This document shows positions 52,601 through 63,517 of a stretch of 64,000 nucleotides of DNA, in pieces. The notes under the pieces were generated by a model. The model did no database searches and was not told the DNA's origin. It saw only the letters and a list, made by a program, of their open reading frames with translations. A program made the translations under genes and the position numbers. Position 1 is the stretch's first letter. Each line of letters begins with the position of its first letter. The stretch comes from Allolobophora icterica (Eukaryota > Annelida > Clitellata > Crassiclitellata > Lumbricidae): NCBI GenBank assembly GCA_963556255.1, contig OY744607.1:486001-550000 (forward strand), given 5' to 3'.

Positions 52601-54270
52601 CTGCTGTATCTTAGGTTTTCATTCATGTAACAGAACCAAGGCTCATCACCAAGAGCCTTCGCCCCGGCCTTTGAAATGCTTCGCCACTTCAAGCAGTCCG
52701 GCTTCTCACATTGGACCCATGCCTCCTGCAACTGTCAAACAAACCCTAAAACTATGCATATTATATCATGTATCATTATTATATGGGGTGTAGTGGTTAA
52801 CGCGCTGAGCTGTCAAGCGAGAGGTCGGGAGTACAAATCTCTGCCAGAGCAGAATTTAGTTTGAGGTTTCTGTTTCACATGCACCCCGGCCGTAGCCAAC
52901 TCAGCTATAATCCGTACACTGTCGGTGGGAAAATGAGACGGTGAGGGAGAGGACTATAGCCACCCGCCCTCATATGCCAAGTCTAAGAAAATGAAGTCGC
53001 TAACACTTCATACCCAAGGCTGCCTCAGGGTTAGCTTAAGCGACTCATCTTCTTATATTATAAAAAGAATCTTAGCAATTCTTAACTGAGGCGCTATACG
53101 TGGAAATAAATATGCTCAGCTTTCATAATATTCTACATCTAAATCAAGATCAAGCTAATATTTTGCAAGAATTATGCTGCAATGCTTTATTTTCAAGTTT
53201 GCAGCAAACAAGAGGACAGTAAAGTCCTCCACTATACAGTATAATCATTCTATTAAATAAAGTTAAAATTTAAAATACTGATCTGCTGAAGAAATGTGAC
53301 ATAAACTGATTTTAAATAAACTTGTAACAAAAACAACTCTGCCACTGACTTAATGCATTATTAGGTTATGAAAATCACTGAGAATGAAGCATATTTGGCA
53401 AATAATTCTCACAATTATTCAAGTTGCGTTCTGACAGCTTGTGTTAATAATAAACGAAAATTGATTGATTGATTGATTGATTGAATTAAAAAAGGCTAAG
53501 AATTATGTAGTGTTCACAGTTTGAAATAGTACGTTTAGGCTACTTTTGTGAAAAACATCAATGAAACCAAATTCAAGACTACTATAAAATGATGTTCGAT
53601 TCATTAAAATTTTTATTGTACCTTTCCTTTAAGTGTTTTCGTTATAAGTGATTGTTCTGTCTTTTCCTGCGATGCATCTGAATCCTCAGTTTCCAAATCT
53701 TTTTCCACTCGACTTTTCTTAGAATTATCATTTGAAAATCCTGAAATTAAAAATAACATGTTGATTATCGGTACAATATAAAGTCACACTAACTACAACC
53801 AGCACCGATTAATCACTTGGAAAAATATTTTAAGCTTTAGAGTTCAAGAGGCTTTGGTCTTTGAAAACATATTTTAAACTTTAGACTTCAAGAGGCTTTG
53901 GTCTTTGATTAAGGTGAGAATTTGGACATCAACACCATTTAGCAAATGTCAACAAATTTAAGCTGCATGTTCAAGTAGTTTTCATATTTCTGCAGGTTGC
54001 TTCTGATAGCCTAACTTCCAACACGCCTTTCTACGACCCTCACAAAATTTCCGATTGAGTTTGACTAGGCCTATACAATCTATAGCATATAATCTATAAT
54101 TATATTTCTATACAGCCAGGGAATTAAGTAAGAAAAGCGGCACTGTGAATGGAGATGAAGACAACAGAAAAGTCAGCTTGAAGCGAACCTAACAGGATAC
54201 ACTGAATCGGTTTCTTCAACTAGGCCTATCGCTGCTTACCCGAACGTGAACCTAACTCCGTCTTATCCAT
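44295..54270 (-). CDS. CW-PWWP-ARID chromatin protein (ZCWPW1-like N-terminus)
   Basis: Twelve exons (descending): 54270-54240, 53740-53622, 52731-52475 (or from 52725), 50418-50229, 50175-50143, 49716-49587, 48832-47922, 47380-47225, 46939-46845, 46381-46191, 45652-45533 (or 45487), 44506-44295. About 814 residues. The CW zinc finger is in exon 3 (WVQCEKPDCLKW, then WFC and SSC as ligands). The PWWP domain spans exons 3-4 and reads SLVWAKMPGYCWWPGLVVV across the junction. Exon 7 is a long Lys/Ser-rich then acidic linker. An ARID spans exons 8-10 (LFELFLAVHDRGGYDT, RLWTEIYIEL, YYKRYLLPYELY). The end is a coiled coil. CW fingers read H3K4 methylation, PWWP reads H3K36 methylation and ARID binds DNA, so a nuclear chromatin role is likely. 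The penultimate donor is uncertain: 45533 fits the phase of the last exon, whereas 45487 would add an early stop. Confidence 0.82.
44760..45045 (-). repeat. tRNA-derived SINE (family 1) in the last intron of the CW-PWWP-ARID gene
   Basis: On the minus strand the head has AGTCTGGTGGTTAGCATGC (A-box region) and GAGGTTCAAATTCC (B box). The body has CACTGTCGGTGGGAAGAT and CTCATATGC, and the end has GGCAGCT-like sequence in reverse. It is full-length here, but only its 3' end survives at 1160-1225. Confidence 0.75.
48879..49354. mobile_element. Probable hAT-like MITE rich in TAAT..ATTA motifs
   Basis: The ends read CAGAGAT at 48879 and ATCTCTG at 49354 (inverted). The flanking octamers TCGCAAAC and TGAAAAAC agree at five of eight positions, as for a worn target duplication. 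Inside are many copies of AATTCTAATCGATTAGC and TAATTGATTAG-type motifs. No coding capacity. It lies in intron 6 of the minus-strand gene. Confidence 0.5.
50608..51006. mobile_element. Nonautonomous hAT transposon (MITE)
   Basis: The ends CAGGGGCGGCGC and GGCGCCGCCACTG form terminal inverted repeats of the common hAT type (CAGnGGCGG). A perfect 8-base target duplication, CTGGGGAC, is present at 50600-50607 and 51007-51014. There is no transposase. Repeated GCCCTGG and GCGCGTAGCGCGAT-like palindromic stretches occur inside. A truncated second copy is at 25627-26006. It lies in intron 3 of the minus-strand gene. Confidence 0.9.
51236..51790 (+). mobile_element. 5'-truncated LINE, well preserved C-terminus
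   Basis: An open frame to 51721 covers the polymerase thumb and C-terminus: LDYCSALYAGLP, VLRVAARLIG, VLHWLPFPLRI and then AGPMIWNGLPIALRLIP. It ends FYTNLKTVLFSRG and a stop. A short 3' tail contains GGGGCGCTATATAAATG and ATGAATGAA. It belongs to the same family as the elements at 2284 and 14880 but is far less damaged, so it is a younger insertion in intron 3 of the host gene. Confidence 0.85.
52783..53060 (+). repeat. tRNA-derived SINE (family 1), intron 2 of the minus-strand gene
   Basis: The head has GGTGTAGTGGTTAACGCGC (A-box region) and GAGTACAAATCTC (worn B box). The body shows CCGTACACTGTCGGTGGG, CCGCCCTCATATGCC and AAGTCGCTAACACTTC, and the end GGCTGCCTCAGGG. It is inserted antisense to the host gene. 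Confidence 0.75.
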
Positions 54271-55731
54271 TCTTAAGCGAAATATGCAAACACGTGAACT
54301 ACTTCCACGTTAATTAAATTTTCCTATCGAATTTCAGTAATTTAAAACAGGGATTAAATAATTAAACGTAAAATATTAATTCTTTTTGACCAATGCTGAA
54401 CGTCTATCGTCTGCTACTTGCGCGCTCATTCAGAAGCGACGTACACCAAAAACCATATCATGAAGTCATATAGCGCCATTGTTCCTACCAGTTATTAATA
54501 TTAGGCTTACTACTAATGTTGTTGTTATAATGTTATTATCATCACCATTATTATTATTATTATTATTATTTTATTATTATTATATTAAGAATATTTATAA
54601 AGTTCACGTTAACATAACTAAATAAGCTTACAATGTAAAATGCCAACCGTAACTCGATCTAGTAGCACAGTATAAATAATCACAGTATAAATAATTACAC
54701 AGTACGTCGACTCGCATTGCTAACTGTTGACTAGTTTTGCATAAACAGATAAGTCATTAATTTCTTTCTGAAACTTTCCACAGAAAGTTCTGTAGCACGA
54801 AGTTCAACGTGCAGGGCATTAATTTTTCAGACCTATAGCCCAGATGTAGGACCTACCGATGCTGTACATTAGTTTGTTTTATATAACGCTAGTTTTGCAA
54901 TAATGTTAAGTTTTAACTTACTTTTAAAAATTAAATGTGTTATTCGATTTAAAGTGTCACTCGATCTAGCAGTTGTTTCAAATGTGAACATAAACATCGC
55001 AGAGTTTAATTGGCAGCTTGAGATGTAGAGCGACGAGATTTGACACTGACAAACATATGCATAAACTGCATAGGTTGTTGCTGTTTAAACAACATAAACA
55101 GCATAAACTGTATCATAACAAAGATGACTAGCGTCGCCGTCCTCCTTTCTCCAGGCTTGGGACTAGCACTGTGAGAGTACGAAATGCATAGGAGAACCCC
55201 GGTTCAAAGTCAGACAGAAAAACAGCGTTCTGCCAAGACAAGGAAGATGCCTTAGAAATTCTCCAGTTGGCGATTAGGCCTACTAGAGACAGATTCCCGG
55301 ATAAGCCAGTCAGAAGAGTCTCATTCGGTGGATAAGATCAAGACATCGACGATGGAGAATGAGTGGTTGAACATAGGTGGATGTGTTTGAGGTTCTGTAC
55401 AGAATTAGTTCAGCGTAGAACAGAGTGAAATTGCTAGAAATGGTGAACATTATAGGTCCCAATAGCGGTTATCTATCATCATAGTGTCCGCAATCATTCC
55501 ACCAATATAGCCGATTGTTTCATCATCCTAAATGAAATACAGACGTATCTTTACACAGTGAGTGTAGGCCCCTAGCAGCTTTATAATGCATTAAAAATGA
55601 CAACATCGCAAGAGGAATTGTTATTTAGGACGGGTTTAATATCACAATAAACAACCATTCGAAATGCTATTCAACACAAGAGAACTAACCAAAGCCTCCA
55701 ATGCCAGCTTATTTTGCAAACTTATATTCTG

Positions 55732-55814
<83 letters not shown>

Positions 55815-56392
55815 TGTGTGTGTGTCTGTGAAAAAACTATACATGTCAACCACGAAATTAATTTCTGACGTTGAAACAATATATGCTAAAATGGGCGAAT
55901 AACCTGGGACGCTACGATAGATTACCCGAATGGCTCATACCCCTTGCATTTGCAAGCATGACGTTACACTTATACTTATGAAGTGACATTAACAGCTCAT
56001 TTGAGTTATAAAATGGTAAAGGGTTAGGTCACGGTTAGGGTTATTAAATTCATGAAGTGGTTTAAAGTATGTTTACTCAAAGTGGCTTCAAAACAATGCC
56101 TTTGGATTTAGAAAATTTTGTCATGAGACAAACAGACAATAATGGATTTACATCAGAAATCAAATGATGCCAACTTTAATTTTAAAACTGTAATCCTCAG
56201 AGATCCCAGGTCGTCTCAAGAATCCCACTAAAAAAATCATGTTCACTTAAATTGACTAATTGTTTTTATGTCACAAGCAAGCCTTAAGATTTTTAATTTA
56301 GTATAAAAAGTTTGACTATAGCTCTCATTTCTGTATTTTGCAATTGACTTGATTCTGTAGAAATCCTAAATTTGAGCTATTGTACTGAAATG
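54271..56392. other. Intergenic region between the two chromatin genes
   Basis: This would contain the promoter of the CW-PWWP-ARID gene just above 54270, but no specific element is assigned. It includes a TTA-rich run (54547-54584) and the (TG)n array. No exon was recognised on either strand. Confidence 0.5.
55735..55826 (+). repeat. TG dinucleotide array
   Basis: A nearly pure (GT)n of about 90 bases with one T interruption near 55812. It is intergenic. Confidence 0.95.
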
Positions 56393-58142
56393 CTACAGAG
56401 ATAAACACAGAGTCGTATCGATGGGCAAGTACTTCCTACAGTTCACCGACTGACAATGGCATGTCTTTCTTGCCATTAGCAGTGGAGAGGAAGCGGAATC
56501 CAGAGGAGTTTCTAAAGTCGATTCAGCCTGACTTAAGTCACCAGAGTAGTTGTAACTCAACTCCTCTCCCGCTTCAATCGTTCGCAGAGCAAACATTGCA
56601 ACCCTGGGATAAGAGTCATCCACGTGGACAGGTGCCAGAAACAAGTTTGGATCGCACGAGTGGTTTATAAATCGTCCTACATTCCCCCGGAACCTAGGAT
56701 CAATGTACGTCGCCTCTCTACCAGATATGTAATGTTCGTTAACAGCCATAATGAAATTGGCATCAGCTGCTTGTAATGCACTGGTTCTCTGTTTAGCTTC
56801 TTCTGGAGACAAGATTTCACCGACATACTCACAGACGAATCTGTTCTGAGAGATCGTCTCCATCGCCTTTACACCCAATCCTTTCCTCTGAGTACGAAAG
56901 ACTCTGAGCTTAATGCTGACTCCATTTTGAACCACACGATTAGCACATCTCTCGCTACATCTGCACTGTGAATTACACTCAAACAACGGTCGCATCACAT
57001 TCTGGTAAGGGTCGACACCAATCAGCTTTCCACTGACATCGTACGCTGGACCAAAACGTTTCATGCAAGGGCAGTCCTCGACTGAACAGCTCATTGTCTC
57101 AGACGAACAGACACATCCTTCGATTTGACGAAATTTCTCATCAGATTCCAGGTCCATCTCCTTCATAGGTCCTGGAACATTCTCAGTAATGTACTGCAAA
57201 CAAAATTCAAACAGCATAGTAAATATACAAATGCACAGCACAGTTTTATGAAACAGGCAAAATCAAGTTTAAACTATGCACAGCCACAAATGCGATTTGA
57301 AAAATTCTAGCGCTGTACACATTTAGCAGGCACCTAAGTTTTGCTATCGTCCTGTTTGCACTCCACCCAATGCTCGTGAATAAGCTGATGCCCTGTGCTT
57401 AGCTTTAAGATAGCACTTTAAAAATTTGGAGTTTACGATTATGAGTGCAAATGGATTTTCCATCAGTCCAGTGCCAACCAATCACAATAATAGACAACAT
57501 GGCCGCCCCAGACACGGATAGAATAAAGCACTGTGGACTTCCAAGTAAGTTAGTAAGTAATAGTTCACAAACACAATGTTTTACGGTGAAAAATGAACTT
57601 TTATTAAAAAAGGTAAATGAACACATTTACTTCCGTCCGATGTTTAGCGCTATACGGTTTAAAGTTTAATGCCGCATTACAGTGAACACCATAAATATTT
57701 TACTCATTGCTACCTCACTGTGGAAGGTCGCAGCGCTCTATTCTATTCGGGTCTGTGACGGACACTTCGTCTATTGTGGTGATCGGTCGCCCTCGAACTT
57801 ATGGAAACCTCCACCAAGCTTTCGAATGAAGAAGAATGAATGAACTGCAAATTTCCTAAATTTCTAAGCACCACATGAAACTGCAACAGGGAAACCAGCT
57901 TAATCACCGGCGCTATACCAAATCAAGAGCCTCGTAGTTAGACATTCAATGCAAGAAACCGCACAAACACTCATAGACTTTACCTCGAATTTCAGACAAT
58001 CGTGATCGATGTCACTGTCAACAAGTATAGGCTGCGGCTCACATTCAAATCCAATAAACCAATCTTTTCTTGGCGTTTTACTTTCATTTAACTCCATGAC
58101 ACACGAATCATGGCGGCTTGTTTTGAAACTGCACGCAGTCAT
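56393..58142 (-). CDS. SETMAR: SETMAR-like SET-domain histone methyltransferase
   Basis: Two exons, 58142-57984 and 57193-56393, join in phase 0 to give 319 residues, close to the SET part of SETMAR. The pre-SET region (about residues 80-140) has clustered cysteines (GCVCS, CSVEDCPC, FECNSQCRCSERC). The SET core shows CEYVGEIL, GRFINHSCDPN (about residue 230) and EELSYNYSG. The post-SET motif CHCQSVNC lies at about 298-305. The family uses S-adenosylmethionine to methylate histone H3 lysine; SETMAR is reported to act on H3K36, whereas its pre-SET/SET type is shared with H3K9 enzymes, so the target is open. No mariner transposase is attached; that fusion is known only from anthropoid primates. 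The usual Asp in the ELxYDY motif is Asn here. The gene lies upstream of, and on the same strand as, the CW-PWWP-ARID gene. Confidence 0.85.
57499..57669 (+). other. Possible small + strand exon inside the SETMAR-like intron
   Basis: An ATG in good context (CAACATGGCC) opens a 56-codon frame starting MAAPDTDRIKHCGLPSKL. A GTAAATG after AAAAAG (about 57612) could be a donor. No partner exon or homologue is recognised, so this is weak and may be chance. Confidence 0.15.
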
Positions 58143-58854
58143 GTTGATATCCAGTAAACACAGACTACATATTTCTGATAGAGCAACATCAAAGCAACGG
58201 TAGGACTAGTAGCGCCAGCTATTTTTTACTGGTATTATAAAACTTCGTTTACTGAAATTATAGCGCTAAATAACGACGTCTTATATGAACGGGGCTAAAC
58301 CAAGGAATCTGACCGGATCTAGACATAAGTGAAAGACAGAGAGGCGAATCTCGTGGACATAAAGCATCTACTCATTCATCTTCTTCTCTTCGATTGTCTG
58401 CTGTTCTTAATGTGGAATTCTATGTAAATCGATGCATTTCCTCCAACAACGCGTGTGGGCCACTTGCAGGATTCCCGCGCGCACCTGTCCATTTGGCGCC
58501 AAGCACTCGACGTTTATCTTCGATTGACAGACGACGTTCTATTGAACGGAAGCAGGTTCTACGCTTTGAAGCAGAAGGAGTGGCAGCAGAGACAGAGACA
58601 GAGACAGAGACAGAGGCAGAGACAGAGACAGAGACAGAGACAGCTGTTAGAAGGAGAAGACCTATGCTGCATTGCTGCTCAGAACTCAGATTATAATACA
58701 CCTTGGCTCAATAACATCATCATCATCGACATCGGCATCATCATCGTCGTCATATATTTGCGAAAATATTGGCGCTTCATCGGCCTGCTGCAGAATCCAA
58801 CGCCTTTATCATGTCTGTGGTATATTATTTTATAATACAGAATATATATATGTA

Positions 58855-58894
<40 letters not shown>

Positions 58895-58969
58895 CTCTCT
58901 TTTATATATCGATGCAGCGGTTTCTGTCTCGTTGGAATGCTGTATTACGTTTCTCAGACAGAAGCGAAT

Positions 58970-59190
58970 GGACGGACGGACGGACGGACGGACGGACGGA
59001 CGGACGGGCGGGCGGGCGGACGGACGGACGGGCGGACGGACGGACGAAAGGACGAAAGGACGGACGGACGGACGGACGAAAGGACGAAAGGACGGACGGA
59101 CGAAAGGACGAAAGGATGGACGGACGGACGGACGGACGAAAGGACGGACGGACGGACGGGCGGACGGACGGGCGGACGGACGGACGGATA
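58970..59190 (+). repeat. GGAC tetranucleotide array with GAAA variants
   Basis: A run of about 220 bases of CGGA units, interrupted by CGGGCGGG and GGACGAAAGGACGAAA variants. It is open in several frames, but the translations (RTDGRTDG and similar) are repeat artefacts. Confidence 0.95.
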
Positions 59191-59645
59191 TCATCGGATG
59201 GATGGATGTGTGTAAGGAGGTGATCGATGAGAGGTGGTCTACGTCCAACAGAGACTCATGCATCCAGATGTAAGAGACTCCAGTTCATCGATAGCCACCT
59301 TCATCTTGCATCGCTGAACTGTATATCAGACGACCCTCCTCCTCCTCCTCCTCCTCCTTCTCCGCTTCCACCACATCCTCCTCCTCTTCTTCTTCCAGTC
59401 TCGCGAGAGCATCTTCTTCAGCTGCTGCAACTGTAGTCGCCTGTCATCGCTTGTTCGCACACGGTCAGTATAATATATTTACAACTAATTACATGTATGC
59501 TCAATTATAACACACAAAAATTAATCTGTATGAAAATGGAGATTGTAGGCCCTAGCTATTGGTGCACTGCAGATTGGTTTTCGTTGAATCAAGTTTTTGA
59601 CCTGTCACCGGTGGAAGTCGCTGCATTGAAATGGCGCCGGAAGAT

Positions 59646-59740
59646 TAATTAGCACCATTAATTAACACCACTAATTAACACCATTAATTAACACCATTAA
59701 TTAGCACCATTAATTAGCACCATTAATTAGCACCCTTAGC
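59646..59740 (+). repeat. Tandem 13-base repeat
   Basis: Seven units of ATTAATTAGCACC or ATTAATTAACACC in a row, with one unit beginning ACTAATT. Confidence 0.85.
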
Positions 59741-60764
59741 GTTTCAGCTGTTACTGAAACGGGGATGATCGGAACGAAATTCGGATTCAATTGCTCTGCG
59801 TAGAATCAAAAACGTTTCTTCAGATGCATGGTCCTCCTTTGGCGGAAGTGAGATTTTATCGATTATAATTATGCCTTAGATGATAATGATGCGTTAGATA
59901 TATTGATATCTTAGATGATAATGATGCGTTAGATGATATTGATATTTGATACCTTATAAGATGATAATGATGCGTTAGGGGATAATAATGCTTTGATGCC
60001 TATAGCATCTGTAGAAGTCATTTTGTAATAAATTAGAAACGAAAGATATCCCTTAATCCGTGGATAATGGCAATAGATTTGGGTTCGAACTCATTTCCTT
60101 TTCCACGATGTTGCAATAACAATGATAGAGCTCCATTTTGAGTAGATAGCAATCGTATAAAGCGCTGCTCGAAAGCTAATAATTAAGCACCAGCTAATTC
60201 ACGAGCGCTGCGTCAAGTCAAAGGGGTTGTCCAGAGGTGATCAATGGATGCGAAAGGCATTAGAGCACATTGTTGTTCACAATAGATTCCACAGTGTTAG
60301 GTATTCTTTCACCCTCTTCGTCGGAACAGCTTTAAGGAAACTTCCGCAGCAGACCTCGCTTTGAATGCAAGGTGCATTGTTGAGGATCCCTTGAAAATGC
60401 GTTAAATGAATATGCGGTGAAGATTGCTTTCAATGGAGCTGTGATTAAGGATTGGATTTAAATTATGGACATTATTTAATGGTCGTAAATAGGATCAGTG
60501 AGGATATGAGGTCAATAAGTGCAGACTGAGGAAGAAAAGAGGAGGAGGAATAAGAAGTGGAGAACATGAGGAGATGGAGGAAGTGGAGAAGAAGGAGGAA
60601 GAAGAATAAGAAGTGGAGAACATAAGGAGATGGAGGAAGTGGATATGGAAGAAGAGGACGGGACGAAGTTTCGAAGAGTTGAAGTCAATATTGGCATTTG
60701 GGAGCGTTGGCCGACGTCCATTCTTTTCAGTCGGAAACTAATTTCGCCATGTATACGGCGCCTG

Positions 60765-60999
60765 TGACGTGTTTCTGTCTATGACGTGTTTCATTCTGAC
60801 ACTGACGTATTTCATTGTGTGATGTCCTTCATTTTATGATTGTGACGTCTTTTTTTCTTTCTATGGCGTCTTTCGTTCTATGACGTTCTATGACGTTTTT
60901 CTATGACGTCTTTCATTCTGTGGCGTCTTTCATTCTATGACGTTTTCTTTCCGTGACGTGTTTCATTATGTGACGTATTTCATTTGTCGGCTGATGACG
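60765..60999 (+). repeat. Degenerate repeat cluster carrying TGACGT motifs
   Basis: Units of about 15-20 bases resembling TTTCATTCTATGACGTC recur, giving about ten exact TGACGT hexamers and several TGGCGTC variants in 235 bases. TGACGT is the half-site of the CRE/ATF element. Whether it has any regulatory role is unknown. Confidence 0.6.
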
Positions 61000-61139
61000 T
61001 AAGTGTAGCTGAAGCAGACGATTGCTTTCACGTCGCCTTCATTGTGCTCCTTTAGAAAACAGAGGAGCTTTGGCGCTCAGAGACACGCGTCTGCTTAGTA
61101 TAGGGTCTTCGTATGGAGCGCTTGATGAAGTCTCCATAA

Positions 61140-61168
61140 TTGAGAAAAGATGTCTCTCTCTCTCTCTT

Positions 61169-61206
<38 letters not shown>

Positions 61207-61225
61207 GACGTCTATCTCGCTTTCT
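61140..61225 (+). repeat. CT/TGTC microsatellite
   Basis: TCTC and TGTC tandem units just before a degraded LINE. Confidence 0.9.
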
Positions 61226-61259
61226 CTCTCGATGCAAACCCTATTTGCCGTCCACCAGA

Positions 61260-61725
61260 TGGCGACTCAAAGAACACAAATTTGCGTCCTATATTGGCTG
61301 CCTGCCAACGGTAGAACGACTAATTCTGAAGACGGGGCTAATCGATGTACATAGGATTCTACGTTTCATCCATTCTTGTAATCTTCAGTCCATGCGGACT
61401 CCCAAGTCTCTTGTCTCTGCTCTCAACAGGTCTTCCGATTTTCTCAGTCTGACTTTTACGTGGACAAGGACATTTCTCAACAGTCGCCCCTCTTCTGCTT
61501 CTCGTACTTAACTTTGGACTCTTCCGGGAAACGTTCACTCTGCAGAGTTCTGATTCTGTCCTTCAGAATCCAACTAAAAACTGATCTTTTCCTGGACTCA
61601 TTTCCTCCGTTGACTCTTTCTCTTCTTAGCTTACCGAATTTGCTTAGTATCGAACATCGGCTGATGCCTTGGGCATTATCAAAGTGTCGCTATAAAATTT
61701 CTGAGATTATTATCATCGTTTCCTG
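61260..61725 (+). mobile_element. Degraded LINE 3' end
   Basis: Fragments in different frames read CLPTVERLILKTGLIDVHRI, then LNSRPSSASRT, and FRIQLKTDLFLDSF. These correspond to the C-terminal region of a LINE polymerase. The 3' end has AAGTGTCGCTATAAAATT. The frame is broken. It differs from the family at 51236. Confidence 0.55.
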
Positions 61726-61825
61726 TTTTAAAAGGAGCTACATGAGCAGAAAAGAATTCGCAGCAGTTTCAGCACAACTAAGTAGTGGCAATAGAAGGCG
61801 TCATCTCGGCTGCATGCATTGATTG

Positions 61826-62230
61826 GCATCTTAGTGCCACAAATAAAAGACTTGGCATCGTGATGCCACATATAGATTCATTCGTTCAGACATTCAGACG
61901 TTATAATAAAGAAGTCATTCACATTATAAACCCATGCAGTGACGCTTTCGCCCAAATAAAGGAATTGGCATCGCGGTTCCATAAATAAAGACTTGATTCC
62001 ATAAATTAGAATTTACATCATTATGTCGTAAAAGACTTGGCATCGTCGTGGCGTTATGGACATGGCTTCATGGTGCCTTAAAGGACTTGGTAACTGTGGT
62101 GCCATATACGACTTTGTTATCATGGTGCTTTGTAACCATGGTGCCATAAAAGACTTTGGCATCGTGGTGCCATCAAAGACTCTGGTCGTGATGTCAAAAA
62201 AGACTTTGACATCGCGGTGACATTAATACG
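61826..62230 (+). repeat. Degenerate minisatellite
   Basis: Units of about 28 bases resembling GACTTTGGCATCGTGGTGCC followed by ATAAAA recur imperfectly, with a gap near 61870-61940. No coding meaning is seen. Confidence 0.6.
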
Positions 62231-63031
62231 TGACGTTACGGCGGCTTTTGCACGGCTCTGTAGTGCTATGGTCAGTACTAGTGTTGGTGGTGAAGGGTTA
62301 GAGTAGGGGGGAGAGAGACAGAGATAGAGACAGACAGACTGACAGACACACAGAGACGGGTATACGAAGAAAAGAGAGGTAGCTAGGGAGGAGAGTGTTG
62401 TGGGGTTCGGAGAACTAATGGACGACTCACTGAGGCAGAAAACTGTCGAAGGAATTTAACGAAGACAACAAACGAAGCGAACAACGAAGACAAATGGCAC
62501 AAACACTGTGAAACACAGACGCACCTAAACACACATACACATACACACACAAACACACACACACACATTGCAATGCAACTTCCCCTAATCCCTACGTCCC
62601 TCTCTTCCTCCGTTCCTCTCATCTTCCCTTCGTCTTCCTCGCTCTGTCCGTCCGTCCGTCCGTCCCTCACTGCCTTCCTGCCTCCGTCCGTCCCTCTCTC
62701 CCTACCGAACTCTCTCCCTCTGTTCTCAATCGTCATATTCCTATTACACGTCGTATGTGACCACCGTCGACGAAATACATACATATCACAGATGGACGAT
62801 TAATAACTGTGTGTACGTACGTTTGTCTATAGGTGTGTGTGTCTCTCTCTCTCTCTTTGTCTGTGTGTCTGTGTGTCTCTGACTTTGTGTGTGTGTGTGT
62901 GTGTAGGTGTGCTATGTGCAATATCGATGTGGGTGTGTGAGTGGGTGCGTGCGTGCGCGTGTCAACGGCTTCGTTTCAGCCAAAGACGATGAATGATTTA
63001 TGAAGAGATTAGGTTCTCTTTTATCGCCCTC

Positions 63032-63112
<81 letters not shown>

Positions 63113-63486
63113 GCCTCCTCCTTCTCCTCCTCCTGCCTACCGCATACTCACAGCTGCTGCTGCTGAGTCTCCCTCAGTCACAGTCATCATCTTCATCATC
63201 ATTCTCTTCATCATCATCTTCGTCGCCGATTCATCGGTTGACGACGAAATAATCCTCGGTCGTCACCACCAAGACCACCACCACCAATATCAACATCACC
63301 ACCACCACCAGCTGTAGGTGGTAAGATGCACCCATCCCTCCGTGGTTGGCACGTACGCTGGTGGATGTGCATCAACTCGTACACAACATAATAATATTTA
63401 ACGACCAATTTCATCTCATAATAAAGTCGTATACATGGTTTCACCAAGACGCAGTAGACCTCTACCATATACATTAACAATATACT

Positions 63487-63517
<31 letters not shown>

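Larger units (their letters stand above)
58143..60740. other. Gene-free region with simple repeats (first part)
   Basis: No gene recognised. It contains (AGACAG)n at 58586-58643 and (TA)n at 58860-58889. A GGAC array lies at 58970-59190, with CT/CCT-rich runs near 59335-59395. A 13-base tandem repeat is at 59646-59740, and a purine-rich stretch at 60528-60665 repeats a unit of about 55 bases. Confidence 0.6.

Noticed and set aside
58894..59223. Long open frames of RTDGRTDG-type repeats on both strands
   Set aside because: They come from the GGAC tetranucleotide array, which is open in several frames at once.
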